Positions 22,557 through 34,279 of a DNA stretch of 64,000 nt are shown here, piece after piece (position 1 is the stretch's first letter; each line of letters begins with the position of its first letter). A program made the position numbers and the translations under genes. Source of the stretch: Angiostrongylus vasorum. Its lineage: Eukaryota; Nematoda; Chromadorea; Rhabditida; Metastrongylidae. The notes below the pieces were generated by a model. It did not search any database. It had not been told where the DNA came from and saw nothing but the letters and a program-made list of their open reading frames with translations. The stretch is taken from contig JADANN010000439.1 in assembly GCA_018806985.1 (NCBI GenBank), positions 503,501-567,500 of the forward strand. The letters run 5' to 3'.

Positions 22557-24560
22557 AATTGGGTCCGAGTTTCGCACCTAGTCCACCCCTTTCTAAACCA
22601 GTCCTGCTCAGGATCACGTGTAGTCCGTATGGACTTCAAGATCAACTACGTTATAGGGTTAGGCTAGAAAGGTTAGGTAAAGTAGTACCAAGGGGGCAAC
22701 TACCACCAATACCTTTTCCCCGAACTTTCTTTAAACAAGGGCTACCAAATAGCGATATTAACCCTACATTTCGTTTATTTTCGGACGAAATTCTCCGTAT
22801 ACTTAATCACTACCAAAAAAGAAAAATAAGCTCCAACCTCACACACCAACAAAAATGTGGTACGCGCCAGGTTAGAGAGCTCTTGAATTCAAAATCTGTT
22901 AGACTTTCTATTAGTGATAAAGGTGGAGAATTTGTAGTTATTCCTAGTCAGTTGGATATCAGAATAGCAAAGGAGCATCTCAATGATGTTTCTCTCTATC
23001 GAGCATCCTCTGAAAAGGAATACAGAAATCAATACCGAAAATTAACTCAAGAATGGTTCAACACGGCAAAGGCAGCGGGTTTAGACCCTTCAGTTATTTC
23101 TCGACTTAAAAATGAAAATTCAATTTGCCCTATCCTTTACTTGCTTATTAAAAGACATAAGCTCACTTCAACTGATCATATTACATCAACGAACCCATCA
23201 TCATTTAAAATTAGACCTATCATCAGTTGTTTAGGCGGGCCAACGGATAGAATAACGTGGTTCCTAAACCTTATCCTGACCCAGTTGCTAAAAATTCATT
23301 CCAACCCATCTACCTAACACCAAAATATTTCTAGACCACCTACGGTGCGCGCAACCAAACTGCACGCATGTAATGGAGTCATTCGATGTTATTTCACTTT
23401 ATACCAACTTGTCGAATGACTCCGCAATGCAAGCCATTCTCGAGTTGCTGGTAGAGCACGAAAGGAAAGTAAAAATGTACGGCTTGTCGATTACGCAACT
23501 AATGACTCTCTTAAAATAGTGTCTTAGTTATTCAATCTTCAGGTGGTCTGGAAAATATTTTGCACAAATTAAAGGGTTGGCCATGGGACAGCGTTTAGCA
23601 CCAAGCCTTGCCATCGCTTTCATATCTAAGGTGGAAACTCCAGTTCTCGACCACCGACCCTTACTCTGCTGTCGATACATAGGCGACTACTTCATCGTCT
23701 GTTCCACACAAGAACAGATGGATGAGTGCTTTGAATTGTTAAACCGACAGTCAGAGTATATAAAATTTACACGAGAAAGACCAACCGAAAACTGGCTTCC
23801 ATTCTTAAACATCCAAATAAAGCTCTCAGAAAGTGGCTACATAACAAAATGTTGTCGTAAACCAAGTAGTAAGAACATACTAGTTCACTACCTCTCCTCT
23901 CATCCTTCACACGTGAAAAAAATACTTATCAAAAACAGCACGAAAAATAGCCATTTCCAATGGCTACGACGTAGAAGCCATTCGGGTAGGACAAAAACGT
24001 AGCGTAGTTCCCCAAAATAATGTTTCGGACGTAAGTAAGATCCCTTTTAAGCTACCCTTCATATCAAATGAAATAAGTTACGCCATTAAGAGATGCTTAA
24101 GAAAAAGTGGTCTTGAAAATTATGTAACGATTATTGACATCCCACCCAATACTCTACGCCGTCAGCTAGTTCGCAACCGTCTCTGTGATCGTTTGTGGAG
24201 CTCAAAAAACTGTATGATCTGTCCTAACGGGAGAGACGGGGATTGCATGAGTTCAGGTATAATATACTTGATCTCATGTAACGCATGCGGTGAGGAATAT
24301 ATTGGGAAAACGGGTTGACCACTTTGTGTCTGCATAAAAGAACATCTGGATGGGAAAGTTAAAATTCGTCAAAACACTCCTCTAGGTACGCATAGGGGAC
24401 AAAAGCATAACGGCGATGATCCTAAGGCAGGAATCGAAAGCATCAACGCGCAAAACTCTTGAGGCGTTTTGGATAAGTTTCAAAAATCCAAAGATGAAAC
24501 GGAAAGACGAATGCCTCACTACCACACGTGACCTGGCGCCCTATTTCAAAATGATGTTTT
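22541..24560 (+). pseudogene. PLE polyprotein (reverse transcriptase plus GIY-YIG nuclease), inactive
   Basis: The first frame, 22541-23317, holds the N-terminus (MGPSFAPSPPLSKP), SDKGGEFVVIPSQLDIRI, HKLTSTDH and RPIISCLGGPTDRITWF. After a shift, SFDVISLYTNLS is reverse transcriptase motif A. After a stop and another shift, GLAMGQRLAPSLAIAF is motif B. CCRYIGDYFIV is motif C with YIGD in place of the expected YxDD, so one catalytic aspartate is lost. Another shift near 24000 leads to TLRRQLVRNRLCDRL, CMICPNGRDGDC and GIIYLISCNACGEEYIGKTG, followed at once by a stop. The tail (KMKRKDECL, DLAPYF) is out of frame. At least three frameshifts and two stops make it non-coding today. Confidence 0.9.
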
Positions 24561-24775
24561 GACCCCGGGGTGTGTCTTGCTGGCGACCCCACGTGAACAA
24601 CGCGTGGGCCAGTGTCACTCGTTACATCACGGTGAGTAGCCTTTCTATTCAATATGGCGTAGAACTACAATTGGGCGTAGCATCCTAACCCACCATCTAT
24701 TTGAAAGTTCGATCTTCATTAATACTTTAGCCTTTTTCCATCGAATAATTAAAGTATTCTAATATAAAATACGTC

Positions 24776-24813
24776 CAGGCTCTGAGGAAGGCAAAATCGC
24801 CGATACCTCAGCC
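24776..24813 (+). ncRNA. Hammerhead-like motif of the 22.5-kb PLE (core mutated)
   Basis: CAGGCT precedes CTGAGGA, a GGC...GCC stem follows, then GATACCTCAGCC. The usual GAAAC reads GATAC and GTC reads CTC, so this copy would not be expected to cleave. Confidence 0.45.
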
Positions 24814-24862
24814 ATCGACCAATAACACCAACAACAACGACAACGACAACGACAACGAAGAC

Positions 24863-24923
24863 CTATACCAACCTCGCATCAGCTAAAGAAGATCAGTTTA
24901 TAAGATCATATAAATAAATATAT
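24863..24923 (-). repeat. 61-bp terminal inverted repeat, right copy
   Basis: Perfect reverse complement of 22496-22556 across all 61 positions. Confidence 0.95.
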
Positions 24924-25594
24924 CAACTACCTATGCGGAGGTTTATAGAAAGTCGGTGTTTTGAATTATTAAGAGATCTTCCTTGCTTATAGTTAGTGGT
25001 GTTTATTACTCTGGTTTATCTCTGCGTATTATTTTTATTATTGGCCCATTGTTTATTATGTATATGTGTATAAACTCACCAATTATGACCTTCGTACTCC
25101 TGCCGCAATAACAAAAGCGTATGAGAGGGTTACATGAAGACAACCATTCTTGCTTAGTGTGGCCTGTATACAACTGATTAATCCTTCTATGGGTATGTAT
25201 CGCGGTTGTCCGTCAGTGAGGGATCGCCATCCAATTAATCGCGAGGCTACGTTGTGCATCCTTATCTAGTAGATAGGGAGTTAAAACAAACCAAAGGAGA
25301 CGAGCTCAGTGTTTTAGCAGCATTGATTTGACACATATCTTCTGCACTAACGTCGACATTTTCACTAAGATGTTTGTGGGTATGTTCGCAGATATACGTT
25401 CTGCATTGTACAAGTTAATTCGACAAAGATCTCCAACGATTTGACTGAATAGTGCATAGAAGTTGGTTGCAAGCAGCTTCGTACTGCAGATTAACTCCAT
25501 GGACCATTAACGTTGATTTCTTCGAACAACTTACGTCACGAGTGGACACTTACGTTTGAAAACATGTGGATAAATACCGACTAAACAATCTTCT

Positions 25595-25790
25595 CAGGAC
25601 CGACTTTCTACTAACCTCGACATTGATCGAATAATTCTTCATATTGTTGTTGAGCAAAAACGAGGTGTTATTTTATTTCTTTATTTACGAACAAGCTGAC
25701 GTTTCGAGGGATTTCGACCTTCTCAGAGCCTGGAAAGGTCAAGGAAAGGTTTAGTTGACCGCAATCTGCATGCTATTCCGTTATCTTCAG
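25595..25790 (-). mobile_element. Solitary PLE 3' terminus
   Basis: The terminal block GACTTTCTACTAACCTCGA, then AACGAGGTGTTATTTTATTT and a hammerhead-like motif at 25692-25732, match the end of the PLE at 42.5-43.8 kb. No coding part is attached. The CTGANGA box has lost a base here. Confidence 0.75.
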
Positions 25791-25989
25791 CAGCCATGTT
25801 CTCTCGCCCTCGTGCGTAGTTAAGCAGGATGGATATGTCATTCTATCGGATTTCTACCCCGAATTGCTGCGTGGTACTTTGTCAGTGACGGATTGAGCAG
25901 CACCTGGTCCGGGTGTGGGTAAGACCTAAACATCTAAAGAGACTTACTCCAGTCCCCCGTCAACACACTGATTCGGCTCTACATGCGTT

Positions 25990-27060
25990 AGCTGTCAGAA
26001 GGCAAAGCACCTCCCCAATGAAACACCAGCAAGACCGTGTTATTTTTCAAAAAGGTTAACCATCCCGGTATCGACAAGTATCACCCAATCTGTGTATTGT
26101 CTCTGTTCTATGAACTCCTCACTCGAGCTATCCTTAACAGGATTGGTAGAACGCTGGACAAAAAGACAGCCATGCAGTATGGAGAAGGATTTCATACTAG
26201 ATCACGTCCATAAGATAGCAAGACTCATTCAATTGTCGCGTGAGTACAAGAAACCACTTTGTCGCATTTTGCCGGCTCAAAAAGGCGACAGCCAGGGCGT
26301 TCCTACTCAGTAAATTAGAATCCTGAGATATCTATATAACAGCTTTAAAACTAGATTAGCACCACTGCACAGCCACATTAATATTGCTAAGAGAAGGGTT
26401 CAGCAAAGTGATCGCTCCATAATTGTTTATACCATTGAGAACGTCAACAAAGATTGTAATTAGCAAGAGGCGAGTGAAAATCGTTGATGTTCAATTACTC
26501 CATTCTTGTTGAGGACATCGTTCTTACGAATTCAAGCATTTGCGGGATAGAACGAATGTTGGCTACATAGGCAACTTTTGTAAAACGATTGGTTTTCGTC
26601 AAATCTCGAGAAGACGATGTTCTTTGTGCATTAATTTGTTAATGACGACCTCTTTACATTGAACAGAATGAAAATGTTCGAATGCTCCCGCTATATTCAT
26701 CTGGTTCGTGAAGTCCAACTGTTCAGCGAATTAGCCATGTAGTGGGACAGGAGGAAGGAAGCGACCAGCGAAGCCTCCAAAACCATCGACGATATAGTGA
26801 GGAGAACAAGGAAAGCTACATTGTTTTTGACTCAACGACTCTTCCTGTTTGTGTACCCGTTCAAGGCATAGTCGCTAGGTGAGAAAGATGAAAGATCACT
26901 CCGCATTGTCAAACGCGCAGTTAAGAGAGTAAAATTAGAAGCACAGCGTATCGCGCAAGGAGGGAATCTGAAGTTCTAAACTACTTCAGCGATCGAAGAA
27001 TAAAGATGTCGTTGTGCACGCGAAAAATGTGGAAAATTAGATGGATTGTCTTTATGAAAA
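25990..27060 (+). pseudogene. RTE-like LINE fragment, heavily decayed
   Basis: Consecutive plus-strand peptides in shifting frames match RTE reverse transcriptase order. They are a YHPICVLSLFYELLTRAIL block, DHVHKIARLIQLSREYKKPL, GVPTQ, and further on a region like SKTIDDIVRRTRKATL and VKRAVKRVKLEAQRIAQGG. Most of the catalytic core is unreadable. This is an older copy than the one at 45.4-48.5 kb and of a different subfamily. Confidence 0.7.
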
Positions 27061-27394
27061 TAGAAAAACATTTTATACAACTTGGTGATAATCAGTAGAC
27101 GAGAAATATTAGCGTGTGGGTGTACGGTCTGTCAAGCTGACATCAAAAATATAACCAACTTAATAGCCGGCATTCTTTACAGAGAGTCTGGGAGCAAAAT
27201 ATAATACTCAGTGAATCCCTAGATCAGAGATAAACCACTGAACCACTGTTTAAGGCGATAGAAAGAAATGAATGGTTTAGTGGTGGGTTCTCGACTTGCT
27301 CGACTATCAATGTGAGGATAAGTGATGCAGATGGTCTTAAGATTAAGTTTGATCAAAGCGAGCAAAGTTGTTCAGATCGTTATTCTATTTTCAT

Positions 27395-27575
27395 GAAGAC
27401 AGAAACGAAGGACCCGCATGGTGTGGTGGTGAACGCGTTACTGCCCGGAAAGGGCAATAGCGCGTTCGTTCCCCACCGCAGACACCTGCGGTCCGGAGTT
27501 TTGCAAATATTTCAGCATCGTTGTAGTTATATTTCGCATTGTACCCTGCCATTAAAAATAGTAGGCAGTAAATAA
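27395..27575 (+). mobile_element. SINE family 2, good copy
   Basis: AGAAACGAAGGACCCGCATG and GTGTGGTGGTGAACGCGTTA form the head. GCGTTCGTTCCCC is box B-like, then ACACCTGCGGTCCGGAGTTT and TTTGCATTGTACCCTGCCAT-like blocks follow, ending in GGCAGTAAATAAA. Confidence 0.85.
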
Positions 27576-27964
27576 AACGGTAAACATTGTGGTTATTCTC
27601 AACGTTATTGACGATCATCTTTGCATCACTTTGGGTCTATAGCGTTCATAACTAGTCATAAGGTTAGAGTGTAGGGCATGCCGAATTGTTGGGGAACAGT
27701 AGTTCTTGTTACCTTTGCTCACCATTTCTACATTCTTCCTTCCCAGTCGAAATCAGACTTGCTAATTGCTGCATTTATAACGCATTCTGTTTAAACGTGC
27801 CTTACGAAAAAAATTCAGTTGTACGTTAAACTATCCGGTCGTCCACTCAGTATTAAATATTATAACAACTCTTCCGCAAATTAAATAGGTTTTTTAAAAT
27901 TTATGCTGTCTTCTTTACATATTAAGCGGGTACCAGAAATTCATTCATTCTGATTATTGTTTTG

Positions 27965-28310
27965 TGTTCGGCGTCCACTAAGAGTTCAGATTTACATGGG
28001 GATTTAGTCGCTGCTTGACAATTTTGTCTTCTCCATGAATGCCGTTAAATTGTTGTCGAATTGATTCTTCTTCAATTATATGGTGACTGTACTAAACCGT
28101 TAACAGGCCTTCACCTCAGGCCGTCATCGGACTTTATGGAACGTAGAAATGTTTTTCACAAAAAAATTTGGTGTCAGTTCGCCTATCTTGGAAGAGGTGA
28201 AATGGACTTCGTTGACTCTGAATGGGGTCGACCATGCGTGTATTGCACGGAATCTTTAACTCGTGCCGCCACGCAGTAGTGTTAGGGCGCGTTTGACCAC
28301 TATGGCATCC
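27965..28310 (-). mobile_element. SINE family 3, degenerate
   Basis: It shares GTCGCTGCTTGACAATTTT, ATGAATGCCGTTAAAT and the TTGGTGTCAGTTCGCC block with the copies at 21.8 and 37.3 kb. The box B region (minus sense) is mutated. Confidence 0.5.
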
Positions 28311-28828
28311 TTTGCCGCTCTATGTATATTTAGTCGATGGCTAGTTAAAAGCATATCGAAGTGGTAAAGCTGAAATTGGAAAGACCATTCTTTCCACTTA
28401 ATGATTTAGAAAGCCCCTTTTTCAAAAGTTCTTTTGGCCAGTATTTTGACCAGTAACTATTTGTTCCTTTATTTCAATCGTGGAATACGGTAGAGGTGCG
28501 TTATGGGTTAACCACTGTGCTTCCCTGGCACCAATTTAACCTTCAAGTCTAACTTCATTAATGCATAGAAGAAAATGCGCGTTTATTTTTGCTTAGAAGA
28601 AGAGGGAATGATAAAGGCCCGATATAACAAACGGAAAGGGTATCTGTTGCGCTGTTTCATCACTTACTACCACTTCCACGATAAATTATTGTCGCCTTCG
28701 ACTTACAGTCAGATACGATCATTTCAGTCGAAGCAACTTTGAAGGAAGTTTTTCCGCTTAAGGTATATACTAACCTGGCAATACTCTTCTTTACTAACTT
28801 GTCTTCTTTAGAAAGCCAGTCGAGACAT

Positions 28829-31800
28829 ATGCTAAACGCATGGCGCCGTCATCAAAATATCGCTAGTATAGCATTGGCTTTTTTATTCCTGTTTCAATTC
28901 TACAAATCTTTCTTTATGGTAAAACTCCATGGGCAATTTCTAGCACTGGAAAGCAATGGAGGTCGACTTGGAAATCAGGTAGGGCAACAGGTGACGTCCT
29001 TCTAGAAAAAAAACGGTGTTTGAAAAAGAACTTGCACAAAGTGGATATATTGAAATTTTTCGAATCCAGTAAACGGTAGCAAACATTTCATGCAGAAAAA
29101 GAATTTGCCATCATTGTGTCCATTTGCTCAACAGCAAATAATGGTAATTTTGAGTCTTCCTTTGATTCACAAGGGCGGCCACTGCCTGCGGCGGTGACGA
29201 CCTGAGGCAGACTTTGCCTAGCTGACCTCGAGGCTCCAAAAAAACCACAATGGCTAAACCAGGAAAACTCCGAAGGAAGGGGAATTATGGTGGAACCCGC
29301 TCAACCAGTAAGGACGGGCCATCCAAGTATCGAAGGAAGTAAGTAAGTGCAATACGTGCTCGGCACTTAAATGCCACGCGACTAATGCGGATCCCAGCAC
29401 GTTTCTTGCACTTTAACACTTGGGGAAGATTTTCTCCCTAGAATCCAAATATTGTCATATCGCTACCTTCCTAGGTTGCCATCACAGCCAGGGGCCGGCT
29501 TTTATGTATTGAAGTGAGATACATCAGCTGGTCGACCCTTCCTGTGATTAAATCCATTCAATTTTTTTTCATAATATTTTGACAACCGAAATTCCCACCT
29601 TGTCTCGCGGTCCGACACTTGGGAACACCATATTTCCTTGGTTAGCTGGTAAACTATCGAGTACAGGAAATGATAGAGCGTTTGGCGTTGATCAATCCCC
29701 TAGATGATGCGCGAACATTGCCTTCAAAATGAGAGAAAGGCGTTAAAATTCATTTTGCAATTGAAGGATATCGAATTTTTTCCACAAGAATAGTGGTCGG
29801 AGGCGCTCTGCAACACACACGTGGAATCGATACACCCGCCAATGGGCGCACCAAACCTTCCATCCCTCCGGGTTAGGCAAATTGGTACAAGACCTGTCAG
29901 GAAGGATAGCAGCACTGGCTCTATACATCGGTAGGCCACCGCGAGTCATTGTAAATACCAGATATGCATTCAATCACCTCCAAACAATGCTTAATGAAGT
30001 CTAATGCATGGCGTATCCGTCAGGGATTGATCAACTCCGAGAGCTTATCCTTTATCCTTCATACTCCTAATCCTAGCATGGGCGCGCGTAGCGCAGTAGT
30101 CGGAGACGCGCTGATGTACACATGGGATCAACCCCCTTTGCCCGAGGCTCACCAAGTCTTCCATCCCTCAGGGGTTGGCAAATTGGTATCAGACTTGTCC
30201 GGGAGGATAGCGGCACTGGCTCTGTACATCTGTCGGCCACTGCGAATCATTTTAAAGACTAGATATGCATTCAGTCACTTGCAACGATGTTCAGTGAAGT
30301 CGAATGCATGGCGCATCCATCAGGGATTGATCAACACCAAAAGCTTTTTCCTTTTTGTGCTTTTAAATTTAATTCCACATTCTTCACAGATAGGAATGAG
30401 CCAGTAATCAACCCCGTTCAAGGATTTTAAGAATAGTATATATTCCCTTTTTAAACTAGTTTGCGAAAGCCTACCCATGTGTGGGTTTATTGAGACTCTT
30501 CTCCAGATATCTCAAACACTAATCCGTTGGTCCCAGAAGGACGGAGTGCATGGTTTGATCAGGCGCGGTGTTGAACCAGGGAGCCCGTATTTAGGTCATC
30601 TGTCCCTAGTACACTTAATACGTCGGCTTAAACAGTCACATAGCACGGAAAAAAATATAGGTGAAGTGCACATTGCCAATTGCATACACAAAGAATTGAA
30701 GGACCAAAGTTTGACCAGCCTTTTGAAAAAAAATTTAGTTATCGCCAAATCATAGCCTAAGACTGAAGCTAAGCAAGTTGTTGCCAACATGGCGCACCAT
30801 GTACCGTCATCCTTCAAGTTACCCACTTTTACTATGGTTTTCAGTTGTTCCACCTTTGTTCCGGTTATGCGATCGGTCGAAAACTCGGTCGCCGACACTA
30901 CATTCGTTCGTTGAACGCGCAAGGCTTTTACATTGGCGGACATCTTGAAAAAATCACTGCCATTTTTCCAAAACTCGTCCATACATTCATTGTATTAGTA
31001 AGTGCAATTACACTTCTGCCTTCTCTAATCTTATACTGGACCCCCCCTTGGCCCCAGATATATATGTATCAACCAATTGAGACATTTACCTTCATTCATG
31101 AGACGATCGAGGAGTCGATTGCATTCCTTTCTCTCTGAAAGGGTATTGTCCCTTTAAACTAACCGGAAAGTTCTGCTACATCTTCAGTTTTCATCTATTT
31201 TTGTTCGGCTAAACTTGGACTTTTTCAATACTTGCTCATGCTAGTAGGCGTTAACTACCTTACTAATAATGTGAAAGGAAGCCATGCGTTGGTTTTAACT
31301 ACTAATCCTGATTAGGATGTTAAGTATCACCTGAAAGAAAACAGGATCTTTGGCGATAAATTCTAAGTGCAAAGCCAATACAACATGTTTTTTCGTCTCT
31401 CGGCCATGAAAGTTTTTTTTGGCATGGGATTGGAAGCCTACAGTATTAAGATCTGTGGAATACAATAATGACGGTGATGATGATGATCATGTTGCTTATG
31501 GTAGTGATAATGATAACGATAATGTCTGTACTGTAAATTGTCAGTTCGGATCAGTGCTAAATATTCCAAAATGTATTCCCAATGTTACAGTACTTTCCTT
31601 ACTGTCACATTGCATGATAAGAAGAATTTCGAATTGAGCTAGAAGTATAACCTATGGGTGGATAAAAAAGTAGAACTGGATGTCTTTGCCTAATTCGAAC
31701 TGTTCCATAGAGAGATGGATTAATAGGGAAATCGTTTCAGGAGGCTCGGAATGAGTATCGCGTGCCGTTTGCGCAAAAAGATGGAGTAATAAGTTGTTGC

Positions 31801-33991
31801 GAGTACGAGGATCCAACAAGGTTGAGTTTCCCGTAGCCAACCTTTACTGTTAAATGATTCCGCATAATATCGCCATGGAAGGTGTTCCACCCCTTTTTTG
31901 GCAATCCTAGTTTTTTTTTTGTTTCTTTTATTCCAAAGAGAGCAAGTGTCTGCTGTATAGTCCTGATCCCGTTAAGGATCGAATGTGCACCACAAAAGTT
32001 TCGGTTCGCTCCTGATGGCAGACGTCCGAGCTGTCGAATTTGTTCCACTCGTTCAAGGAAAGCATAAAGTACCACATTTGAAATCAAACGACGTGTAGAA
32101 ATCTTTGTTTCTATCATTCTGACCAGAAAGAACTTACCTAACCCCTTGGTACTCCTGGCAATATGTTGTCGTCACGAGTTCGTCGGAATTCTCTGAGCAG
32201 TTTTGAGTATACTTAAGAGCACCTGTCAGATTTCTCCGAGGCATATACGAGGCTTGTTTGTTAGGGCGATCCAGAACCGTCTTCCACATACTTCCCAGTG
32301 ATTTGATCACATATTTTATGCTAAACAGTCGTGCAAGCTATAATGTGAAAACATACAGAGATACTCACTGTGACTCTGTTCGCTCGTATATGAAAGAAAT
32401 AAGTCCGTTCAGAACAACGGGGAATAGGTCTCTCTGCTTAGATCCACTAGAGATTAACGGTTAATACGTCGTTCCTTTTGGTTTGCATTCATGCCCCTAT
32501 ATTCTTCTAGGGACAGGCCAACTTGCTTTATGATTAACCTGTTCAAGAGCCCCGCCACACTGAAGAATTCCGGGACGACAAAAAAGGAGAACTAAATTCA
32601 GAGCAAAATCGTTCTTGTATCACGAATGTCAGAGAAACTGCTTAGTATTCTCTTTCCTTTAAGTTCTTCTAAGGTTTTAAGTCTTATTTCAGGAAAAAAA
32701 CGAATTTTTTAGATTACGAGGAAAGACCGAGCAGTTCTTAGTTCTTGAAATCCACTACGCGCAAAATGTGCGATACATTGAAGACATGGTGTCAGAAATC
32801 CGCCAAATTCTTCAATTTTCGGCCGATGTTCAACAAAATGGAGATGACATTTTACGACGAATGAACATGTATAGTTTCATTCCTTTCTTTATTTTTTCTT
32901 CTTGCAGATAGAAGGTCTTCAAGAAATGATACTTGGATGACTGAAAATCGTTTTCAAGAGGGAACAGCTCGAACATGTGTGCCCACATACGTCGATCAGA
33001 TTTTGTCGAGATGAATGTCGCATCCGATTTTAACGCAAGCGTTCGAGACATTCACGAGATTGCCAACGATCAGGTGGTCTTAATTTTCTCGAAGTTTCCA
33101 GAAATCCAGAAATTGAAGTATTATTCAAGGAAATTCTTTGTTTCAATCACTACATAGGGCCTATCGAATGTGTTTCTGTTTGGTGACGACGTGAATTTCA
33201 TGGAACGTTTGGGAGAATCACTCATTCGAATGGATAAAAGAGAAAAAAAGGGTAAGATTCTGTAACGTGTTTCTTTTAAAAAAATTTAAAAAGAAGCACC
33301 TTGATTCTGCCACGTTATATATCGATGTAACCCGATATGTTATCCCTTTTACTTCGATGTTTTGTTAATGTGTGACTCCTAACCGAAAGACCTCTAGAGG
33401 GAATAGACGGATCAGTGTACTAGAGGTCCGCGTTATCATTCGAGAGAGTGTATTTGAGTGTTAGACACCTCAACACAAATTTTTTTCGCCAAAGGTCAAA
33501 ATAACACCCGTCATCCTGAATAGCGCCATTCTAAGACTTAAAGCAAAACCTTCGTCATCATGCAGCTACCAAAGCAAGAACAAGAATCTCGTTTTGTGGC
33601 TTTTCAGGAAGTGAAATATTTTATGAATTCCGAAGGAGTGGATTTATATTTGGCATCAAGGGTGTGTAGTGCTATGCTCATCACCGCACCAACGTCAACG
33701 TTTGGCTGGTGGCTCGCATTCTTTATTCGGAATCAAAATGCTGTCTTCTACAGTAACGACAACAGAACTATGGTGGATAAGACTCCACGAAAAGATTTGT
33801 TCTTGTGCGGATTTATATTCGATTTAAAACATTTCTCTTCAAAAAAACTTACTTATCATAGTGCTGTGGGAATATGCAAAGAAACAGAGCTGAATGAAAG
33901 TATCTGTCCACTAGACGTACATGATTACCCAACACTTCTTCGCCATTGTTGCCCTATTATCATAATATTATGGTATGATAACACTCATTGA
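28829..33991 (+). CDS. GT11-family fucosyltransferase (alpha-1,2-type), seven exons
   Basis: Exons are 28829-28978, 30845-30997, 31741-31820, 32713-32868, 32968-33073, 33158-33251 and 33608-33991. Exon 1 gives a short cytoplasmic tail and a signal anchor (IASIALAFLFLFQFY), the type II Golgi topology, then GGRLGNQ. Exon 2 adds LFHLCSGYAIGRKLGRRHYI, exon 3 CCEYEDPTR, exon 4 LVLEIHYAQNVRYIEDM. Exon 5 carries HIRRSDF (family HxRRxD), exon 6 FLFGDDVNF and exon 7 LITAPTSTFGWW, the three conserved GT11 motifs. The likely role is transfer of fucose from GDP-fucose to glycans in the Golgi. All junctions fit except exon 6 to 7, where an A7 run (33243-33249) leaves one base too many. Without it the sum is 374 codons. 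The C-terminus after KDLFL is atypical and a last exon may be missed. Introns 1-2 carry an RTE-derived element and two SINEs. Confidence 0.9.
29155..29350 (+). mobile_element. RTE-derived short element in fucosyltransferase intron 1
   Basis: The head GATTCACAAGGGCGGCCACT, middle GGCAGACTTTGCCTAGCTGA and end GGACGGGCCATCCAAGTATC are followed by an AAGTAAGTAAG tail. It is a near-complete copy in the same orientation as the gene. Confidence 0.75.
29787..30062 (+). mobile_element. SINE family 1 in fucosyltransferase intron 1 (head truncated)
   Basis: It starts at AATAGTGGTCGGAGGCGCTC, lacking the first bases of the tRNA-like head, then carries GGAATCGATACACCCGCC and the whole body to GAGCTTATCCTTTATCC. 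Confidence 0.85.
30080..30362 (+). mobile_element. SINE family 1, second tandem copy
   Basis: The complete head GCGCGTAGCGCAGTAGTCGG and GGGATCAACCCC is followed by the family body and a pyrimidine-rich tail. It follows the previous copy by 18 bp in the same orientation. Confidence 0.85.
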
Positions 33992-34275
33992 AGGTCGTGT
34001 GTGGCGCAGTAGTCTGAGACGCCCTCCAACATACATATGGAATCGATCCCCGCGCCCATGGCCCACCAAGCCTTCCATCCTTCCGGGGTCGGCAAATTGG
34101 TACCAGACTTGTCTGGGAGGATAGCAACACTGGCTCGATACATCGCTAGGCCACCGCGAGTTATTGTAAAGGCCAGATATGCCTTCAATCACTTCGAAAA
34201 GATGGTTAGTGATTTCGAATGCATGGCGCATCCCTCAGAGATTGATCAACATCGAGAGCTTTATCCTTTTTTCAA
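33992..34275 (+). mobile_element. SINE family 1, full length
   Basis: The head GTGTGGCGCAGTAGTCTGAG and GGAATCGATCCCCGC, then GGTACCAGACTTGTCTGGGA and AAGGCCAGATATGCCTTCAA, end at AGCTTTATCC. It begins one base after the last stop codon of the fucosyltransferase gene, so it may lie in its 3' UTR. Confidence 0.9.
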
Positions 34276-34279
34276 CAAT

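Larger units (their letters stand above)
22496..24923 (+). mobile_element. Penelope-like element, near full length, with inverted termini
   Basis: The unit comprises a 61-bp inverted repeat, a degenerate ORF with reverse transcriptase and GIY-YIG nuclease (22541-24560), a 3' region with a hammerhead-like motif (24776-24813), a CAACGA-type microsatellite (24825-24862) and the second inverted repeat. It is about 2.4 kb in all. PLEs are retroelements that prime at nicked DNA and are often flanked by inverted or direct pseudo-terminal repeats. I saw no obvious target-site duplication. Confidence 0.9.

Noticed and set aside
24825..24862. CAACAA/CGACAA run as a coding Gln/Asn tract
   Set aside because: It lies between the PLE 3' motif and the inverted repeat with no open frame around it; it is a simple repeat.
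31737..32117. 126-codon minus-strand frame as a gene
   Set aside because: It overlaps fucosyltransferase exon 3 in antisense and shows no motif; the plus-strand exon has exact splice phase and family residues.
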